A stretch of DNA of 64,000 nt from Lytechinus pictus. Taxonomy: Eukaryota; Echinodermata; Echinoidea; Temnopleuroida; Toxopneustidae. The notes beneath the pieces are model-generated. The model was not told where the DNA came from. It made no database searches and saw only the letters and a list, made by a program, of their open reading frames with translations. Both the position numbers and the translations under genes were made by a program. Positions 33,103-46,000 of this stretch are shown piece by piece; position 1 is the first letter of the stretch, and each line of letters begins with the position of its first letter. The stretch covers positions 45,706,420 to 45,770,419 of the forward strand of contig NC_087247.1 of assembly GCF_037042905.1 (NCBI RefSeq), in the 5' to 3' direction.

Positions 33103-33902
33103 GCTTTTGCAATTTTGTTTTGTGAGATATGCATCATGTTCGTGGTAAAAAAAGTCTCGTTTTCAGGGTGACAACAGTCACCCACAACGAAATAAGTTGA
33201 TTTGAATAAAGTGAGAGAAATCAAACAAACATAACACATGAAAATTTCATCAACATTGCCTTTTGTTCCCAGTACTTGAAGTGGTGCTCTTCCAGGAAAT
33301 AGCCCCTTCATTCTCTGCAACATGCAGAAATCAGTATGTGAAGCAGAGATATAGGCCTTTTTAACTATATTATCTCAAATACATGCAACACATGTTAAAG
33401 ATTGTCACATATGAAATAATTATGAGTTTCTCTGTTAGTTTCATTGAAAATAATTGATGATGTGCATATTTTCTTTTCCATAAGTAAGTTTTCGTATATA
33501 CTATTCACAATGAGTAGCAATCACATTGATTTACCTGAATTTAAATAAATGAAATGTAGGGGAAGGGGGTTGTTTTTCCTGTATTGTAATGCCGATTGAA
33601 ATCTAGATGAATTAACGTTATTTCCCTACATTGTACTTAATTATGTACCATCTTCTTTTTTCTATGTATTCACTTTTGATTATTTTGCATGTTCTGTTTG
33701 TTTTTTTCCTTATGTATAATTTGCTTGTCTGTTATATTGTAAATATTTGTTTACAGGGCCCCCTGGAAAACAGTACAAGACTACTGATGGGGCTAACATG
33801 TATAAATAAAACAATGATAAAAGTAAATAGCTTGAGGGACATTACCGATTCTCTCGTTTGAAAAAGAAATAGTGAGTGAAGGACATCGATCAACTCTCTC
33901 CT

Positions 33903-34497
33903 TTAATAAGGACAAGTCCACTCCAACAAATAGTTGATTTGAATTTTAAAAAAATTCCAACAAGCATAACACTGAAAATGTTATCAAAATCGGATGTAAA
34001 ATAAGAAAGTGATGACATTTTTAAGTTTCGCTTAATTTCACGAAACAGTTCCCGGTCGGTATGCAAATGAGGGAACTGAACGATGACATCACTCACTCAC
34101 TATTTCTTTTGTATTTCATTATATGAAATATGAAATATTATAATTTTCTCCTCATTGTCCTGTGAAACAAAGTTTTATTTCTCCCTGAACCCGTGGAATT
34201 ACCGATGTTTAACATTTTACGGTTCAGTTAAGCCTTATTTTCAAATCTGTAAGATTGAAATATTGTATAATTCAAACAATATATAACAAAAGAAATAGTG
34301 AGTGAGGGACATCATCGATTCTCTCATTTGCATGTGACTATTTATGGATATAACTATTTTGTGAAAAATAAGCGAAACTTCAAAATGTCATAGATTTACA
34401 TCCGATTTTTATGCAATTTTCAGCATTATGCTTGTCTGATTTTTCTCTATTAATTCAAATCAACATAGGCTATATCTTATACGGACTTGACTTTTAA
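33903..34497. mobile_element. TTAA-flanked inverted-repeat element, family A copy 2
   Basis: The left end is TTAATAAGGACAAGTCCACT and the right end GGACTTGACTTTTAA. The interior shares 'gaaatagtgagtgaggg' and 'aaaatcggatgtaaaataag' with the copy at 6057-6626. A short piece of the same interior precedes it at about 33836-33902, so two copies have recombined or inserted side by side. Confidence 0.8.
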
Positions 34498-34680
34498 AAG
34501 GGGTACATGTATATTGCAATTTAATTTTGTTTCGTTTTTGTTCATGGGGCCATGCAGGCTCTATTAGCACATGCTATGCTCCAATTTACCATTGTAACTA
34601 ATGCAATTTGTTTTATAACCTGTAAACATGTGAATATTGTTAATACATCAAATCAAATCAAATCAAATATTACTAATTGG

Positions 34681-35011
34681 TGCATAAATTGTTAGCGAAA
34701 TGTCATAACTTTTTCTTATAGTTTACACCCGATTTTAATGAAATTCTCATCGTTATGCTTGTTAGAATTTCAAATCAACGTTTTTCTTTAAAGGTCAAGT
34801 CCACCCTACAAAAATGTTGATTTGAATAAGAGAAAAATCAAACTGGCAACATGCTGAAAATTTCATCAAAATCGGATGTAAAATAAGAAACGGTTATGAC
34901 ATTTTCAAGTTTTGCTTATTTTTCACAAAACAGTGATATGCACAACTCAAATGGGACAGTTAAGTAAATGATGTCCCTCACTCATAGAATGCACTATTTC
35001 TTTTGTTTTTT
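34681..35011. mobile_element. Two family A half-elements back to back, ending 89 bp before DENND6 ATG
   Basis: 34681-34787 matches a family A right arm. At the TTAA of 34788 a new left arm starts (TTAAAGGTCAAGTCCACCCT) and runs to about 35011, where similarity stops at 'ctatttcttttg'. The second half therefore lacks its right arm and abuts the unique 5' flank of DENND6. Confidence 0.7.
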
Positions 35012-35099
35012 ACCACAGGCACGCATATCGCTTTTTGCGCATGCACAGATAACGTATCCGATCGATATCATATCACAACAATAGTCAGAGAAAGAAACA
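35012..35099 (+). promoter_or_regulatory. DENND6 proximal 5' flank with NRF1-like site
   Basis: This short unique stretch contains TGCGCATGCA at 35036-35045, close to the NRF1 consensus (GCGCATGCGC), a frequent core-promoter element of TATA-less housekeeping genes. There is no TATA box. The start codon context AAACAATGG is strong. The transcription start is inferred to lie in or near this stretch. Confidence 0.45.
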
Positions 35100-35285
35100 A
35101 TGGCCACTTTACGGGAAGGGGATAACAAAGTTGGTTTTCGTCATCTTTCCGACGCAGAAAATAACGATATGTCAGAAGATTTGAGTGATGGAAATCGGAA
35201 GATCCTTCCGTGGGATGGATTTTCAGAATGGTTTAATTGTTTTTGTGTTGTGACGTTTGATCTAGAACTCGGACAAGCTCTGGAG
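35100..35285 (+). CDS. DENND6: DENND6 exon 1
   Basis: 62 codons from an ATG in strong context (AAACAATGG), ending GAG|GTGAGT in phase 0. It has an acidic N-terminus, then [20 protein letters not shown], the conserved opening of the upstream DENN module, and ELGQALE. Confidence 0.94.
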
Positions 35286-38200
35286 GTGAGTGAGAATTAT
35301 CTTGAGATGCAGACTGCACGGCAGTCCCATTCCTTTGTTCCGCTGTTGGTGGCTGCTACTTGTATTTGTGTGGGTGTGCAGTGTGAAAGGTGTGTGTGCC
35401 CCGGGGGGGGCACTCGACCAAAAAAGTGGTAGGGGTGTGCCGCGGGCGAGACAAAAAACGGGGGCCTTGGAGCGGGCTTATTGTAAAAAGGAGGGTCCTC
35501 GGAACGGAATTCGGAACTACAATTTTGTGAAAACGGGGGTCCTTGGAACGGATCGCCAGCGTGCGAGTACGTGCGTATGTACCCCTATGGAACGGGCATG
35601 CGTGCATGATGCATCCAGCGCGGCCTTCGCCGGGTGCGCTAGCGCAGAGACGATGGTCGGACAGCGCTCGGCGGCCGCTTTTCACCAAAATTGCAGCGGA
35701 TTAATGCGACCGGAACAACGTAATGAAAAATATGCGAAGCTTTGGAGCGGATCTCTTTCTTTTTTTTTTTCTCGATAAGAACAAATTGCTATGCCTTGGA
35801 GCGGCCTTCTTTGTTTTTTGTGTCAATAAGACAAAAATGCTATGCCTCGGAACGGAAATTTGAGTGTGAAAATGGGGGTCCCCTCCGCGGCACATACCCA
35901 CTATGCATTATATACTGAGTGCCCCCCCCGGGGTGTGTGCTTTGAAACTGACAGAAATGGTGCTTGGCCTGGCCTAGCCTACTAATAGACCCGAAATGTT
36001 GTTATTGATTGAGATTTGATTGCAAACGTTTGCATTGTAAATTACTGGTAGTTCACAACAGATTCAAATTCAAAATATTTTAATTTGAAATTCAAATCGT
36101 GACGTTTAATAATAATTAATATACCCAGTTGTTGTGTGTCCGGACAGGTTGTGTGGCGGACGATCAATTTTAGAAAGTCATTTGGAAAAATTTACAAGCG
36201 AAGTTTCATTAATTTTTAGTACAAAATGTTAGGAAATATTATAGAGAACAAAACAGAAGATGATTACAACGATTGAATTCGTATTTTTAGTGTATTCCAA
36301 GGAAAAAAAAGAAGGCTTCAAAAATATAAAGTGTCCGGTAACTGTCCGGACACCCGATCCCCCATCCTACTAACTTAACTACATGAACTAATAGTAACTA
36401 ATAGATCTAACTTAGATTCTTAGATCTAACTCACCCACGGCTACATCTCAGCCGCCGACTACAGAATAATTGAAGGCACGGCGCATTCAACAAATAACGT
36501 TAATTTACGAAAAATTAATACGAGGACTTACAGAATGAAGTCCTCCTACGAAACTTACGAAACGATGTGAAGTCAATTCCTCATAATTTGATGAATATCC
36601 CTCAAAATGCGTCATTTAGGCGTTGATTTTTCTTCTCGTTGACAAAATACGAGAGCTACCTTTCTAGCTCTCAAATTTTTCGTCTAATGAGCGAAAGAGG
36701 GCGCGCGATTTATCTTCATATCAAAGACACTACAATTGAAAGACTAGACACAGAAATTATCTTACACGTAAATCGATGCAAAGCGTTACGCGAAGTCGGC
36801 AAAGTGTTCAATCTTTTTACTGTAAAGACTTTGGTGGAACGTTAATTGACAAATGAACGGTAGCACTTGTGGGGCTTTGTTCAAGGTACATAGAATTTTC
36901 TATATTTTTTGTTTAATTTGTCATCGTTTTAAATATTTTCCAAAAAGTATTATCGTCAGCAAAAATAATAAAAAAGTATGTTTTTTAAGTTATTGCATTT
37001 ATTGGGGTCTCTATTTTATCAAACAATTATTGGAATTGCGCATACAATGAATCATGAATCTAGTTTTAAAAATACCACCAAGCTGAATTAAGGTTGCGAA
37101 CTGTATTAGCGCCACCAACGACCTTCCTTTTATTTCCGTGGAAGAGACGTGCGAAGCCACTTTCCAGGTGGAGGTAAGCGATTTTGCTCTTTTTTGTGTC
37201 CTTTTTAAATTAAAAAAATATGTAAAAAATTGATAATGGAACGCTTTCTACCAGAAAAAGCCCTGGTGAGTAGCGGAATGGGTTTCGGCTAACATCATTC
37301 ACGTTATGAAGCGATGTTAACGACAACTCTAAAATCCACTACAAAAGCACTTTGGTTGTGCGAGGTTCGTATAGCATACAACCTCGCAATAGTGTGAGTG
37401 GATCTAACTAGTAGTCAAGCATGTCAAGTTAGAGAGATCTAGACTAGCCCACTCACACGTATTGCGAGTTTAGTATTAGTATACTAACTAGCCTTGAGGA
37501 CTCTGTGATGATATTTTACATATACTTTTGCATCGTGGAGCCTTGAAACCCTTCCCATACATGCATAAGTGAGACTTATACACCCTGATGGATTTCCCTA
37601 GGAAATCCATATTTAGAGGGTGAAATCGGTTTGTATTTATTTATTTTAATTATCTATGAACCTTTATACGCCTACTGCATATGAAGGTGTAAAAAGTGTG
37701 TTAGTTACGGCGATATCGGACTTTGCAATTGTTTTAGGAAGTTGCAAGCGAAATCCCAGAGCGCATGAGAGCAAATCGCTCGCCAATCTTGTGTATTTTT
37801 TCGCTTTTCAGCAGCCATGAAAATAATAAATATCAAGAAAATTGATGCGGCAATAAAAAAAGGAAGCAGGTGCGAATGAGAAACATCACTTTTTGATATT
37901 TTTTTAGCCAATTTTTTAAAATAGTATAGTAAAAAAATTCATGCGGCGGCCAAAATACATGTAGATGCACGTGAGGACTATCAACTACTTTCCTTTTTTA
38001 CTTGGCCTAACAAGATTATTGGAAGACGGCAAGGCGTGAAAAATAGACAGTGAACTGGGGGCACCCAAGGGTTCATTACATGCCGCCGCGCACGGAAAAA
38101 TCAAGCCATAGAAGTCGTGTGTTGTGGACACCAGAAGTAAGATCCCAGCACACGTGACCCACTAGTTAGAAATCCACTGCCAAACGCGGTTCATGGTGCG

Positions 38201-40034
38201 AGGTTAGTGTACTAATACTAACCTCGCAATAGTGTGAGTGATCTGGGGGGTGAATTGAGGTCACTTTGATCTATTTTAGCACGCTATATCCCCATATTTG
38301 CCGTCTATGTCCCGTAGGGGTAAGTGAATAAACAAACTGTCCCCATAAACAAGGACAATCTCAATTTATCAAGACATGTTTTGTATTGGTTTATGAATAT
38401 GAGGATATCCTTGTTTTCTGGGACAATCCCAATTTTTGGACCAGTGCCTCTACTGTCTAGGGCCCTCTAGAACTTGTACAAAATACTTGTTAGAGACTAA
38501 ACAGAATATATCTAGATCTACCATATTTGACAAATACATGTAAAAAGTGCAGTATGCACTGCATTCAGAGGTTTGTTGCTATACAAGGACATTTTTCAAT
38601 ATTGGGTAGAAATAATCACATTGAAATAGAAGCAATGTTTCTGCACACCCATTTTATTATTAGCACCAGTGCATCTATGTAGTTTTACAGTAACGTTACT
38701 TTTTTGGTTTAGATCTTGATATATTATGGTAAGGGGTCTGAAAGCTACGCGGCTCTTTAAGCTACGCACCACTCATCTCGCATGTAATTTTAATGGCAAA
38801 ATGTGCACTCTGTGTGTGGAACTGACTGCAGAGTGACGAACAATTCCTATTCAGTTTTTCTACAGAGGCTGCAATAAATCACTACGTGCAGAGAAAACCA
38901 GCAACTGTTTGGAATTTTGGAGCTAGAGGTCTATATTCAATTTAATTTTATTATATTTTCCTATAATAATATGAACATATTTTAGAAATTGAGGCACAGG
39001 AATACTTTCTATACTATACTTTCTATGCATGATAAATCGAGTGCCTAGCTGTAGGACCCCTTCTACATCGGGGGGAGGGGGGGGGGAAATCAAGAGGTGT
39101 TTGGAAAACATGGCAGGATTTTCGTATTAGTGAGTTTTGTGGTATTATCCTCTTGGTTGAGGATCTTTAGAATATTGAACATACATGTATTATTAGTAAA
39201 AGACAATTTGTTCAAATGTTAAAACTGACATAGGCCTAGTTTTTATTGCTTGTAAACAAAGTGTGTAGCTTTAGGTCCCCCCATCATAGATTAAAAAAAA
39301 AAACACTCTAGGAGACTTTGGGACCTCAATAAGGTTGCCAATACATGTAGATGGCAGAGTAGTCAGACTTTCAAACATCGTGCAAAATCCACAGATATTT
39401 AATCAAAATTGTTACCTTAGATATACATGTAGATCTAATTTGTGATTTTTTCTTACATGTAAACTGCAATAAACAATAACTACTTTCACTTTAACAATTT
39501 CATAATTAAAAGAGAGAGAAAAAAAATTGAATCACTAGACAGTGCACTTGGCGACTTGTGTGGCTGTGCATTTGTGTGTTACTGCAGATGTCAATTTTCT
39601 GCGAATGCACCACCCCATATATGCGATACTGTGGCCTATGAGGTCAATGTTGTAATGTTTTGACCTCATTGTTACTCTGAGCTGAGTGAAAAAAGACCAC
39701 AGTTTAAAAATAAATAGCTTACCATCAGTTCCTTTTTTTTTTATCAAGAGTACTCAAGAAATGTACAAATTTTCTTGTCCTGTTGACTTGTTTTTAAGTT
39801 TAACAGTGTTCATTCTGAAAAAGAATATTTACACTTTTCTGATTATTTTTTCTTTCTAGAACTCTTTTTCAGGCGGATGGTACTTTCTAAGCAAGAAAGC
39901 AGGCAAAAAAAAAAAAAAAATGGTTATTCAGCAGTTCTGTTTGGTTCTACCAGTGGCGTATCTAGGACAAACGGCGCCCGGGGCAAGTGCTAAAATCGGG
40001 CCCCTTCCAAAGTGTATTATATCAGCCTATATAC

Positions 40035-40073
<39 letters not shown>

Positions 40074-43000
40074 TAATTCATATATACTACACTTAGTAAA
40101 CACTCGGCCCATCAAAATGAAACTTGATTTCAATGCGAGTGCAAATATTTTTCAATATCAATACATTAAGACGACGAATATTTTATAATCTAAGTTTGTT
40201 TTATGTAATCATAGTCATGATTCGTATCTAATAAACAATGAATGCGAGTGTGAAGCGCAAGCTGAAAATATTCAGACCTATAAAGGAATATTTAGAAATA
40301 CCCTTTTTATGAATTCCTAGAGATGATAGGTATCTCAATAAATAAATCGTCCTATACAAGGGCGGAGCGTGAGCCTAATTTTCTTTTCAATACTAAGATT
40401 TTAAAACTGAATATTCAAAGCACTTGTGTAATCATTAACATGATGCATATCTAAACAATTAATGCAAGCAGAAAATTATTGATATTTAGACCTTAAATAG
40501 GGTCATTATTAGGGAGAGGTAATCCCAAGATGCGTATCTAACTAAGCAACATTAATGCAAGCACGAGGGTGAGCTGAAATTTTTGATATACTTAGCTGAA
40601 AGGGGAAAAATTTAAGGACTTTGTGTAGGAATTAATATAAGCATATGTATCTCATCGGCGTAATGCTCACCTAGAAAGGGGACACTTGAATGAATGTTTA
40701 TTAAAAAAAATTATAATAATGAAGAGGATTTGTATCTCTCTTATCAGATCAGCCAGTTATGAAAGCTTTGACAATTAAACCAGAAATATGTTTTATTCAG
40801 AACTGTTTGTCAGAATTAATGAATGGTACTGTATCAAAATTCAAATCAGCAGCTTTAGAGATGAAAAGTTATGATATTTGCCTTTGAAAAGGAATATTAC
40901 AGAATTGGTTGTTGGAATTCTTGAAGAGAATAAGTTATCGCTGATTAAAAGTTGGCACGAATATTCATCCCTGGGCGAAGACATGCTAGAAATATTTCTA
41001 AAAGTGTAGGAAACTGCCATGGTATTAGCATAGGATGGGGGTATTAATCACCTTTATGCCCATTAAATATTTGTAAGTTTAAATAAGATACATGTATGCA
41101 TCAAATGGGATTTTTTATTGCAAAGACGTAGACATTTGGTCTTTACTTTACTTTACCTGCATAGCAGAGCGAGACTATACTGTAGGTGCCGCTGTTCCGA
41201 CGGCGGCGACGGCGACGTCATCAACATTGAAATCTTAACCAAGGCTCAGTTTTTGAAATGTCATCATAATTTTACTAGACTACACTAGCAGAGACTCCAA
41301 CTCTCCCGCTTTTGGCGGGAGATCTCCCGCCGAAAGCCCATTTTCGCAAAATCTCCCGTTCTCCCGCTCGATATTTATTATCTCCCGCCCAGGCCCTGTG
41401 TCTCTCGCTTAAGATGCATTTTCTCCTGCTTAAAATTATCTTTCTCCTGCCCAAACACCTTTTTAAACTAACTGGAATCAAATTTTCATATCCAAGCCGA
41501 TATTCAAGTTAAGACTTAAAGGGATGGTCCGGGCTGAAAATATTTATATCTTAATACATAGAGTAGAGTTCACTGAGCAAAATGCTGAAACGTTCATCAA
41601 AATCGATTAACAAATAATAAAGTTATTGAAGTTTAAAATTTATCAATATTTTGTGAAAACAGTCGTCATGAATATTCATTAGGTGGGCTGATGAAGTCAC
41701 ATCTCCACTTTCCGTTTTCTTATGTTATCACATAAAATCATAAATTTTTCCATTATTTCATATTGTGTGAATAATATGTCTCCCTTATAATGAAATAAGT
41801 TGCAGCAATAAATATCTAATACACTAAATCAGTTGTCAATCCAAGTTTTCTAGTTCTCTGAGGAAAAAATTTGAATAAATCTAATTTCAAATAACAAAAT
41901 ACAAAAGAACAAGTGGAGATGTGACATCATCAGCCCACCTAATGAATATTCATGACGACTGTTTTCACAAAATATTGCTTAACTTTAAAATTCAATAACT
42001 TTGTTATTTGTTATCCGATTTTAATGAAATTTTCAGCATTTTGCTCAGTGAATTCTACTCTATTTATTAAGCTAAAAATATTTTCAGCCCTGACCATCCC
42101 TTTAAATGTAAGTAGAGCGTCAACGCCCTGCGCGATCTCGTACTCGTAAATTTAGCGGTGCAAGCTAGCTAGCTAGCATCATCCCTCCTTAGGTCCTCCT
42201 ATGGCCTACGTGTGTGATTTGATTAATTGAATTGTTAATTACTAAGTACCATTCTAAGGCGTACACCCCCAAAAAAAAAAAAAAAATCACGACCAAGAAC
42301 AAAAGAGAAAAGGAAAGAGAGAAGGGTGAAATATGATATCATTTTTTAATATGATGTCAAAATCTATCACAAAGTTGGATTTTTAAAGTTAAAGTGTCGA
42401 ATTTTGTGCTTTCTCGCTTCGCTCGCAACTTTTTATTAATTTTACGCGATACACCATATCGAGCCCCCTCAAAATTTTTGGCTCATTACGCCACTGTTGC
42501 CATCAATATTGAAAAATTAGCCTGAGATAGCATGAGAGAGCATCTAGAATCCTAGAGCTTCCTGGACCCTTTTAGCGAGACCTGGACCCCGGCCGTAAGG
42601 GACTTCGCGCTCGTGATGTGTGCTTTGCGCACATCAAGTTGGAGTCTCCAGTTTGCTAGGGGATCCAGGCGGGAGAATCTCCAGATCAGAAGGTTCTTGG
42701 GATTGGTGTCTCTGCACTAGCATTATTTATGGGTCAGGAAACTGGCCAGGTATGAGTAGTTGAGGACTCGAGATGGCGCCATTGGTTTGTATTTGCTTCA
42801 AGATATATACAATGTATTTTCATTTTTTACAATTTACCTGTACCTCACAATATATACACATTATACTAAAAATATACAAATTATGTTATATACATGTAGG
42901 AATCATTAGTTATGCCTATGATTGTAACCATGTTTTCTTTCCTATTATTACAGTTCATCTATCCATCACACATCAAGCTTACAGAAAAAGAGGTAAGAAT

Positions 43001-46000
43001 AATTGTGCAGAGTAATACATACACCATATTGTTTTACATTTATTGATTTTATTGCTTCATTACCAAAGAAAAACAGCATTGGGGAAATAAAGAAGTTGAA
43101 TAAGACAAGAGATCTCTTTTTATTATTATTATTATTTATTCGGCAAATAATATACAAAAATACATTTCAGTGTAAACAATACAAAATAAGAAATATCAAC
43201 CATTGGAACGCCAGGGACAGAAAAAGTTAACTTAATTACTGTGGCATGAAGCCTCCTGTCCCAATTCCAATGGTTGATTTACAATATATATTAATAACTA
43301 AACAATAATAAAATACTCATAAGTATAAAGGGGTGTATCATGTGATTAATAAAATATATAAATAAATTTAGTTACTTGTAACTGAAAATGAGTGGAAATG
43401 ACGGGGAAAGAGAATTAAGAAAGCTGAATGAAGGTGACAAAGAGAAAGGAAAGGAGAGAGTGGGAGAGAAACTAAGTTGATTCATTTGTTTCCTTTGGAA
43501 GACACATGTCTGTGGGTGTGTTTATGCTTCCATTGCAGAGACAGAATCAGCGTTTTCAAATGCTTTTCAAACGTCGTTTCAGAACACCTATTGCAAACGT
43601 GGTTCTGGGAGTGCTGTATATGCTTAGAATTTTAGAGGTGAAATCATGATCTGCAGCTGGCTTTGCATCATAATTTTCGTTGAGCATGCAAGCGAGGTCA
43701 AATTGGGCGTGCCCTTTTTCGAAAGTTTTTTTTCCCAGTGTTGTATGGTCGACTATTATTTAAACTTATTTAAACAATTTCAAATCTTTTAGTAATTGCA
43801 TGGAGCTACTTGACATAGCCATAGAATTATCACCATGGTGAGAATAATAGTAAGACAAAATAAAGAATATTTAAGTATACATAAAAAATAATAAGACATC
43901 TATTTGTTTATGCTACTGGGGCTTCTGGCTCAGCGATGTCTCCTCATAAATCATGTTCTGGGTTTTTTGTAAATCCCTCGACATATCATCCTGCCCTGGT
44001 CATCGCAATGACAAATTAGAGGAGTCGTAATAGTGATAGTACTTAATAATAATCACTCATGCAAATGTACATTAGTCATTATTACATGTAGAACCAGGGA
44101 GATGAGAGTAATTCCGTGGAGGTAAGTCCCTGTCAGAACCATGCCACTGTATTTGCCTGCAGATTTTCATCTCACCGGAAGCATGTACCAAATGACATCA
44201 TTTAAACACGTTTGTGATCGTGGTTCTGTTTATACTTTCCCAGAAACCCTGATTCTGGTCAAACAACATTCTGTTATGCACCTTTTTGTAAGTTTTAAAT
44301 GAAAGTTAACATGGACGCACCCATGTTTTGGACTAATCACGTATGAAAACGCTGATTCTGGCCTGAAAAGTGGAAGCATAAACACGCCCTATGTATAATC
44401 ATATCTTCAGACAGGACCTGAATCCATTGTACCTCCTAGTTTGCTGTACATTCAAGTATACTAACTATTCCTTTTTTTTCAATTCCTGAAGGTGAAATTA
44501 ACAATTCCTAAAGCAATTCTATTCACAAAATCAGTCTATTGTCTTTTCTCTTGCAGAAAATGAATATATGCTACCTGTCTTTTCCGGATTCAAATTCAGG
44601 TAAGATGTGAAGAACAACTTAATAGCATCTCTTATTGTATGGTTTGGTAGATCTCGCCATAAGTGGTGCTCATTATTACATTATATGAATGTTTACATAA
44701 AGGGGAGTGAACTGGCGAGCACTGTCTGTTGTCTTCCATTGTCTGGGTGCTGGTTAGTCTCTATACCTTTTGAGATAAGTATTAGGGCTAAAAAAAATTG
44801 TTGCATTGGCGTAACCCCACCCTACCCTATGTTTTTTTTTGTTGGCTATCGATATCGCTTATCGTGTTGATCACGATCATCATAAGAAAACCCGGAAGTG
44901 TTTCACTCAGACCGCACTGGATGTGCGATGTGGTAACTCTGCGTACGTACGATCTGTGGGGGAGATCATTGGTAGGAGCAGCTGTACCGCTCATGCGCGC
45001 TTTGGTCAAACTTAGTTCACCAGCATGGCGCCATACTCTGTATTAGGGTTACTGGCGTGCTTGAGCCCCAAAAAAACTTTCCAGTGTACTGCTTAAATGT
45101 GATAGAGGTGCCAGGTTTTGAGATATTATAGCAGTTGTGTGTAATAGAGCTTTTATGAATAGTGGTGTGTATGCAGATTACAAGAAGGATTTCAAAAGAA
45201 TATCCCTACATGTACCTACAGGTACTTACCCTGTTTATCAATACAACATTTTATTCTTGCTGTAATATATAAAGAATAAAATAGCCAATAATTTTATTTG
45301 TGTGTAGAAATTTAAACTTTTTTTTAGTGGAAAGGTTAAAGGTACCGGGTAACATAATTACTACAACATGAATGTATTGAATATTGAATTTGTTTGTTAT
45401 TCAAATGAGCCTATATTAAAGACTTTACTGCTGAGAATGATGCATATGGGTAATTAACCTGGCCAGGTATGAGTAGTTGAGGATAATTGCATCATTTTTC
45501 ATTGATTTTTTTAAATTGACTATTTATTTTTTTCTTACACATTTTATTCTAAATTAGCTACATGCACATGTATATATTATATAGCACATGAATTGTATCC
45601 TACATTATCATCCTAGTTCATGCTTAAGAAGTGGATTTATACCAGGACTGCTTTATACAAAAAAGCACAAATCATAGGGGACTGAATTATTTACTTCAGG
45701 CATTTAGATTTAAATTTTACCCATAAAGACCAGACATTTTATTGCAGATTAAACAAAATGTGAAAGAAAAAAAAACTTTCTTTCATTTTATCTGGCAATA
45801 AATCAAAACTTTGGAAATGAAGAATTTTCAGATTTTTTCAAAACTGTATATGTGTTTCAATACTTTATTAATTTCAGGATGTATGGGAGATACCCAGTTT
45901 AGCTTCAGGATAAGACGTTGCCCAGACAAAAGAAATTTCATACACAGTAAAAGAAGTACAGATTACAACAAGCATTGCCTTCCTACATTACAGGTGAGAT

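Larger units (their letters stand above)
31679..35099. other. Divergent GUSB/DENND6 intergenic region
   Basis: 3.4 kb separate the two start codons. From GUSB outward the region holds a purine-rich stretch (31850-31960), poly-C/poly-G-bordered inverted-repeat sequence (32110-32454), a TTAA-flanked element (32506-33102), a fragment of family A near 33190-33255, a full family A element (33903-34497), and two half elements (34681-35011). Little unique sequence is left for promoters: roughly 31679-31850 for GUSB and 35012-35099 for DENND6. Confidence 0.6.
39951..42496. mobile_element. Composite transposon-like block with CAGTGGCGTA ends
   Basis: CAGTGGCGTA at 39951-39960 is matched by TACGCCACTG at 42487-42496. 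Next to the left end lie a TA microsatellite (40039-40066) and copies of the GCGAGTGTGAAGCGCAAGCTG core (about 40245, 40365 and 40555). Next to the right end is a core in reverse orientation (ctcgcttcgctcgc). Nested inside are a fragment of the DR1-bearing repeat (41149-41275) and a TTAA element (41516-42105). No transposase was found. The element is inferred from its ends and shared internal core. Confidence 0.5.

Noticed and set aside
35290..35778. 162-codon frame and overlapping minus-strand frame in DENND6 intron 1
   Set aside because: They lie inside the GC-rich terminal-inverted-repeat element, share no family resemblance, and cross a good exon 1 donor site.
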